Program-made: the position numbers and the translations under genes
NCBI GenBank assembly: GCA_037384645.1
Contig: JARRNT010000025.1
Coordinates: 1-35,429, forward strand
Source of the DNA: RI-92 sp037384645
Lineage (GTDB): Bacteria; Pseudomonadota; Gammaproteobacteria; UBA6429; Thiohalophilaceae
Reading direction: 5' to 3'
Length of the DNA stretch: 35,429 nucleotides
Notes under the pieces: model-generated
The model's database searches: none
What the model saw: the letters and a program-made list of their open reading frames with translations, nothing else
Told to the model about the DNA's origin: nothing
Shown: piece after piece, positions 31,901 through 35,429 of the stretch
How positions within the stretch are numbered: the first letter of the stretch is position 1
Layout: the number at the start of each line of letters is the position of its first letter

Positions 31901-32038
31901 CACGGCGTTTTGTGTATAAGGATATTGCAATACGGGCAACAGACCGACAGAGCGCAGGCCAAGCACCAGTATCACCAGGCTGACCACCGTGGCCAGCACC
32001 GGGCGCCTGATAAAGATGTCGGTAAATTTCTCTTTCAT
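28985..32038 (-). CDS. RND efflux pump inner-membrane transporter (HAE1 family)
   Basis: 1017 residues, 12 membrane helices and two large periplasmic loops by the AcrB pattern. FIRRPVLATVVSLVILVLG starts the first helix. GLVVDDAIIVVENV in helix 4 holds Asp402 and Asp403, matching AcrB Asp407/Asp408 of the proton relay. FMGGLTGALFTEFAFTLVGT and the second-half GLISKHGILIVEFANNLQ are conserved. The family exports hydrophobic drugs, solvents or bile-type compounds. The specificity is not visible. It follows the adaptor gene by 11 bases. Confidence 0.95.
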   Translation of the reverse strand: MKEKFTDIFIRRPVLATVVSLVILVLGLRSVGLLPVLQYPYTQNAVVTVKTVYPGADAQLVASFITTPLENAIAQANGIDYMTSSSVQSVSTISVNLKLNYDPDKALTEITSKVNSVLNQLPPESQTPVMNVSIGQTIDAMYIGFYSNVLKANQITDYIVRSVQPQLQAVEGVQTAQVLGAKYFALRAWLNPQKLAAYGLTAADVYAALAKNNYLASIGNSRGQMIQISLTANTNLKSLTGFKQMVVKSVDGKVVRLKDVANVSLGSDDYDTKVAFDGRSSVFVGIQVAPGANLLDVIARVRKVMPEIQAQLPTGLQGRIVYDSTKFVNSSIDEVIKTLIEAVLIVTVVIFIFLGSLRSVIIPLVAIPLSIVGTFTVMLVLGYSINLLTLLSIVLAIGLVVDDAIIVVENVSRHLEEGLSRMEAAMLAARELANPIIAMTVVLVAVYIPIGFMGGLTGALFTEFAFTLVGTVVMSAVIALTLSPMMCSRLLKASNPQSHNWQDRLVLFLDRSFVRLHRRYENRLQKSLNYLPVTAVMSVIILGSIYYLYNTSMSALAPQEDQGVLISIAFNNPAATVDQRQLYANQIYDVFKSFPETEHVFQINSPAQVIGGMVLKPWDQRHRTAMDLQHILQRKLSHIAGSQIAVFQPPPLPGARGLPIQFVITTSEPFDRLYTVSQKFLHDAQKLGKFIFLQSDLRIDKPQTRINIDRNMASQLGLSMQDIGTSLSAMLGGGYVNFFDLGGRAYKVIPQVQQRSRLNPDQLKNYYLRTASGDMVPLSTVAHLTKSVQPETVNHFQQANSATIQGVAMPFIAQGQALDSLKQLAQRTLPAGYNFNYAGPSRQFIQESGGLLLTFFFALLIIFLALAAQFESFRDPIIILVSVPMAISGALLFINLGVGRATLNIYTEVGLVTLIGLISKHGILIVEFANNLQKEGYSKLEAVRHAAGLRLRPILMTTAATVFGVVPLITASGAGAVSRFNMGLVIATGMSIGTLFTLFVVPAMYMLLGTDHNANKQ

Positions 32039-32049
32039 TCTCGTGATCT

Positions 32050-33195
32050 TTATTCGTCAGACACGTGTGGATTGGGATTATCCGAAGGCTGCACGCTGTT
32101 GTTTACCAGGATGCGCGAACCATTACGTAATTTAAGCTGCCCGGCGGTAACCACGGTTTCACCGGCTTTAATACCCTTGAGGATAGCGACCTGGTCGCCG
32201 CGGGTCGGCCCCGTCGTGACAAAACGCTGTTCGACTGTAAGTTGTGGTTTAGCCTCGGCCTTCGAAGCCTGGCCTTTTTTCACAACAAACACTGTTGCAC
32301 CGTAAGGGTTGTACGCCACGGCCGCATTCGGCAAGGTGACATACTCATGGGTCTCACCCCGTTCGATATGCACCGTTGCGAATGCACCAGGCAGTAAGAT
32401 GCCAGCGGGATTGGGTACACGGGCCCTGACCGTGAGATTGCGTGTCTTCGTATCGACTTGCGGCTCGATGGCGGTAACGGCACCCTCAAACATCTTCCCC
32501 GGTGCCAGGCTGGTTTTGATTTTTACCTTGCCACCGATTTTGATCATATTGATCTGACTTTGCGGTACATTGAAATCGACCTCCATAGGGTCCAGGCGTT
32601 GTATGGTCACAACGGCCTTGCCCGGTGCCAGATATTGACCCAGGTTGACCCGACGGATACCAAGCCGACCAGAAAACGGGGCCTTGATTGTCCGTTGCGC
32701 AAGCAGTGCCTGCTGTGCCTTGACCTGCGCCTGCAGACTCTTGAGCGTCGCCCTGTCGGTATCCACGACGGCCTGGCTGACTGCCTGGACCTTGAGTTGT
32801 GCCTCGTCGCGTTTCAGGTTCGCCTTTGCCAGCCCGGCCTGTGCCTTGAGTTGTGCCACCTGAGCCTGCACCGGTTCTGAGTTCAGTTCGACGAGAGACT
32901 CTCCGGCATGCACTTGCTGGCCGGAATCGAAATGAATTGCGGTCACCACCCCGCTGACCTCTGGGCTGAGATCCGCCTGCTTGCTGGCACTGAACGTTCC
33001 AAGCGCCTCCATCGTGGGTTGCCAGCTGGATGTTTTCGCCACCATGGTGGAAACCGTCTGCGGGGGATTCGATTGACCACGGATCGACTTGGCAATCATT
33101 TTGTTCCGGAATCCCTGGAATACCACCAAAAGACCCAGAATCACGCTGGCGATAGCCAGCATGATGACCATCCGTATGGTAGTACCTTTCGTCAT
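32050..33195 (-). CDS. RND efflux periplasmic adaptor (membrane fusion protein)
   Basis: 381 residues. One N-terminal membrane anchor (about 8-27) without a lipobox Cys. The sequence then follows the adaptor order: lipoyl half (LSPEVSGVVTAIHFDSGQQV), alpha hairpin rich in Ala, Gln and Lys (about 100-160), second lipoyl half (TIKAPFSGRLGIRRVNLGQY), beta barrel and membrane-proximal domain. It bridges the pump and the outer-membrane channel. The ATG overlaps the upstream stop (TGATG). Confidence 0.94.
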   Translation of the reverse strand: MTKGTTIRMVIMLAIASVILGLLVVFQGFRNKMIAKSIRGQSNPPQTVSTMVAKTSSWQPTMEALGTFSASKQADLSPEVSGVVTAIHFDSGQQVHAGESLVELNSEPVQAQVAQLKAQAGLAKANLKRDEAQLKVQAVSQAVVDTDRATLKSLQAQVKAQQALLAQRTIKAPFSGRLGIRRVNLGQYLAPGKAVVTIQRLDPMEVDFNVPQSQINMIKIGGKVKIKTSLAPGKMFEGAVTAIEPQVDTKTRNLTVRARVPNPAGILLPGAFATVHIERGETHEYVTLPNAAVAYNPYGATVFVVKKGQASKAEAKPQLTVEQRFVTTGPTRGDQVAILKGIKAGETVVTAGQLKLRNGSRILVNNSVQPSDNPNPHVSDE

Positions 33196-34721
33196 CAGTC
33201 GCTCCGTTGTGTATTTGTTATGGCATCGCCAGCGTCATGCACGCTTTGTGTGTGAACATCATTTGACCCGGTAGCCGGTAACGACAGCACACCGCCACCC
33301 ATCGCCTGGTACAAGGCGGCGGTATCCGCCAGGCGTGCCGCTTTCGCAGTAATCAGCCCGATGCGTGTTTGCTGCGCCTGCTGCTGGGCTGTCAGCAACT
33401 GCAAATAACTCGCCGCACCCAGTTGATATTGCTGCGTTACCAGGTCAAGTGCCTGCTGCGAAGACGCATCTGCTGCTGTCTGCGCCTGCAATGCCTCGGC
33501 ATCATTATCCAGTTGCCGCAGAACATCTGCTACATTGCGTAGTGCCTGTAAAACAGTCTGCCGGTAATTGGCACCTGCCGCCTGTAAACTGGCCTGCGCC
33601 GCATTGGCACCGGCACGCAAACCGGCGTTAAACAGGGGTTGCGCCAGTTGCCCAGCCACATTCCAGATCACCGAGCCCGGACCAAACAGTGCACTGGTCG
33701 TCAGTGCCTCACTACCCATGCTTGCGCTCAGATTGATTTGCGGATAGAGATTGGAAACGGCAACATCGTATTGCGCCGTCGCCACATGCAACAAGGCGGT
33801 TGACGCCTGTATATCCGGTCGTAAACGCACCAGTCGGGATGGCACTTCCAGCGGCAGTTTTGCCGGTAAGTTAAAGTCACTTAGCCTGAACTGCGGAAGA
33901 CTTGCAACCACCGGGGCCTGCCCAATGAGCGTGGCCAGCAGATGGTTGGTCTGTTCCAGTTTATTACGCAAGGCAGGTAATGTCGCCCGCGTTTGCTCCA
34001 CCTGGGTTTGCAAACTGAGAAGGTCCATCCTGGCAATCGCACCCAGGGCAAAGCGTTTGCGCGCAATCGCCAGTTGATGTTGCTGGGCCTGCAAGATGGC
34101 CATGGTAGCTTCAAGTTGTTGCGATAATTGCGCCTGGGTGAATGCCGTGGTCACGACATTCCCTGCAACCGTAAGACGCGCGGCGGCAAGCTGGAAACGC
34201 TGGTAATCCGCTTTTGCTGCCAGGGCTTCCAGTGCTCGACGGTTTCCACCAAAGATATCGAGATCGTAATTAACCGCGACACCCGCATTGTAAAGATTAA
34301 ATATGGTGCTGCCGCTCTGCTGGCCAAATGCCGCCGCGTTAATCTTGCTACGACTTGCAGACAGCTTGGCGCCAACAGTTGGGTATAAACTCGAACCTGC
34401 CTGTGCCGCGTATAACTGCTCGGCCTGCTGCAGTGTTGCCCGCGCAGCAGCCAGACTGGGATTGTTTTGCAGGGCCTGCCTGACCAGTGCATCGAGTTTT
34501 TTTGAACCAAAACGCTGCCACCACTGCGGTGTTACCGCCAGCCCGCGGACAAGTTGCTGCCTGGCGCTGCTTGCCAGGCTGTCAGAACCTGAATGCGTAT
34601 AAGCCTTCACCGCTGGCGCGGCAGGTGTTTTGAAATCCGGCCCAACATTCGCACAACCCGACATAATTGCCACGCCGAGTAAAAAGACTAGATTTTTAAA
34701 AGTGATGGCGATACGCGACAT
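33195..34721 (-). CDS. Outer-membrane efflux lipoprotein (TolC-like, NodT family)
   Basis: 508 residues. A lipoprotein signal ends at IMSGC (Cys23). ANVGPDFKTPAAP follows, typical of NodT/OprM channels. Two repeats of long Ala/Gln-rich helices with short strands follow (WWQRFGSKKLDALVRQALQN and LRPDIQASTALLHVATAQYD regions). It forms the trimeric exit channel of the pump. The ATG overlaps the tetR stop (TAATG), so regulator and pump genes are translationally chained. Confidence 0.94.
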   Translation of the reverse strand: MSRIAITFKNLVFLLGVAIMSGCANVGPDFKTPAAPAVKAYTHSGSDSLASSARQQLVRGLAVTPQWWQRFGSKKLDALVRQALQNNPSLAAARATLQQAEQLYAAQAGSSLYPTVGAKLSASRSKINAAAFGQQSGSTIFNLYNAGVAVNYDLDIFGGNRRALEALAAKADYQRFQLAAARLTVAGNVVTTAFTQAQLSQQLEATMAILQAQQHQLAIARKRFALGAIARMDLLSLQTQVEQTRATLPALRNKLEQTNHLLATLIGQAPVVASLPQFRLSDFNLPAKLPLEVPSRLVRLRPDIQASTALLHVATAQYDVAVSNLYPQINLSASMGSEALTTSALFGPGSVIWNVAGQLAQPLFNAGLRAGANAAQASLQAAGANYRQTVLQALRNVADVLRQLDNDAEALQAQTAADASSQQALDLVTQQYQLGAASYLQLLTAQQQAQQTRIGLITAKAARLADTAALYQAMGGGVLSLPATGSNDVHTQSVHDAGDAITNTQRSD

Positions 34722-35422
34722 TATCCTGCCCAGGCCACATGATTTTCATTATTGTTCTGCTCATGCAGTGCACCGCACCAGTAGGCGACCAGAGCAGCGT
34801 GTAATTCTGTTGCGAAATCCACGTTGAAGACTTCCAGTCCACTGGTCGCCTCGAGTTTACGCCATTGCGAAGAAGCATCCATTAACTGCCAGAGCCCGAT
34901 CGTCATGGCATAGGCACGCACCAAAATGCGAGCCCCAGAACCAGGGACAAGATGCGGGAAACGTTGTTCGATCAGCTTACCGATTTCACCCAGGCGTTGT
35001 GCCAGTTTGAGTTTAAACGCAACCGCGGAATCCAGTTCGATGTGGGTTTCCATGAGGTTATGGCAGGTCGATGCCGTCACCAGGCCGTACGACTCTGACA
35101 ACATGACATCGGCCATCACGGTACCGATGACCGTGCCATCAACCTGCGTGTTGTCCTGCAACAGTGCGGTCATGGTATCCAGTTTGAGGTTGACCCAGCG
35201 TTCGTGCAGGCCGAGGTAAATTTCTTCCTTGGTTTTGAAATACAGGTATACCGTCCCTTTGGCAATGCCCGCCTGCCTGGCCACTTCCGCTACGGAAATG
35301 GCGGAATGTCCGTGACGCTTTAACAACTGCTCCGCTGCGTGGAGGATCTGGGCACGGCGTTCGAGCTTGGCCTCCGCACTCATCGCACGGTTTTGTGGCG
35401 GGCGTGGTAACGATTTTGCCAT
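34721..35422 (-). CDS. TetR-family transcriptional regulator of the efflux operon
   Basis: 233 residues. The N-terminal helix-turn-helix (about 22-68) reads ILHAAEQLLKRHG then VAEVARQAGIAKGTVYLYFK and KEEIYLGL. The C-terminal ligand domain is unclassified. It is first in the operon with the pump, so it probably represses its own transcript and releases it on binding a pump substrate. The start ATG at 35422 is 7 bases from the window edge, so the promoter, ribosome site and operator cannot be seen; GTG/ATG further upstream cannot be excluded. Confidence 0.9.
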   Translation of the reverse strand: MAKSLPRPPQNRAMSAEAKLERRAQILHAAEQLLKRHGHSAISVAEVARQAGIAKGTVYLYFKTKEEIYLGLHERWVNLKLDTMTALLQDNTQVDGTVIGTVMADVMLSESYGLVTASTCHNLMETHIELDSAVAFKLKLAQRLGEIGKLIEQRFPHLVPGSGARILVRAYAMTIGLWQLMDASSQWRKLEATSGLEVFNVDFATELHAALVAYWCGALHEQNNNENHVAWAG

Positions 35423-35429
35423 AAATGAC

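Noticed and set aside
1..35429. CRISPR arrays, tRNA or rRNA genes, prophage or insertion sequence genes
   Set aside because: No regularly spaced repeats, cloverleaf sequences, rRNA segments, transposases or integrases were recognised in reading the window.

Overview
The window looks like a chromosomal piece of a chemolithoautotrophic gammaproteobacterium of moderate G+C. The evidence is form II RuBisCO with a divergent CbbR, a periplasmic arsenite oxidase (aioBA), a molybdate importer, a polar-type flagellar locus with sigma-54 and sigma-28 promoters, and gammaproteobacterial housekeeping neighbourhoods (orn/rsgA; ffs-dnaX-ybaB-recR). No genus can be assigned from the sequence alone. There is no CRISPR array, intact insertion sequence, tRNA or rRNA that I can see.

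Layout. 1-1507: 3' end of an OmpR-type response regulator and its EnvZ-like kinase (+). 1588-5320: on the minus strand, a SulP transporter, a PhnA-like zinc-ribbon protein and cbbM, with cbbR divergent (5453-6358, +). 6359-7025: AT-rich non-coding stretch with repeated and palindromic motifs. 7026-10030: aioB-aioA (+). 10302-16257: a heavily reduced flagellar/chemotaxis locus on the minus strand, fliM-fliN // flhG-fliA / cheY // motC-motD, in which motD is broken. 16548-20089: orn (-), then a M48 protease, a small cytochrome c, a pterin carbinolamine dehydratase and rsgA (+). 20259-21238: a low-G+C beta-barrel gene and non-coding sequence. 21239-24004: recR, ybaB, dnaX and the 4.5S RNA (-). 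24209-26730: modABC (+). 26760-28357: short-form 6-phosphogluconate dehydrogenase and a histidine phosphatase (-). 28656-35422: tetR, outer-membrane factor, adaptor and RND pump, all start/stop coupled, followed by a DUF1840 gene (-).

How the parts fit. AioBA oxidises arsenite in the periplasm and needs molybdenum cofactor, for which ModABC brings molybdate. The electrons could support CO2 fixation through CbbM, and the SulP carrier may feed anions (possibly bicarbonate). This linkage is inferred from co-location, not shown.

The most unusual part is the flagellar locus. The order and promoters of the usual polar-flagellum cluster are kept: sigma-54 sites before fliM and before flhG, and a sigma-28 site before cheY. 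But the genes that usually sit between them are absent: fliOPQR, flhB, flhA and flhF between fliN and flhG, and cheZ, cheA and cheB between cheY and motC. motD has lost about 70 bases and its frame. Either the flagellar system is decaying, or the remaining switch, regulator and stator genes serve a reduced or split system.
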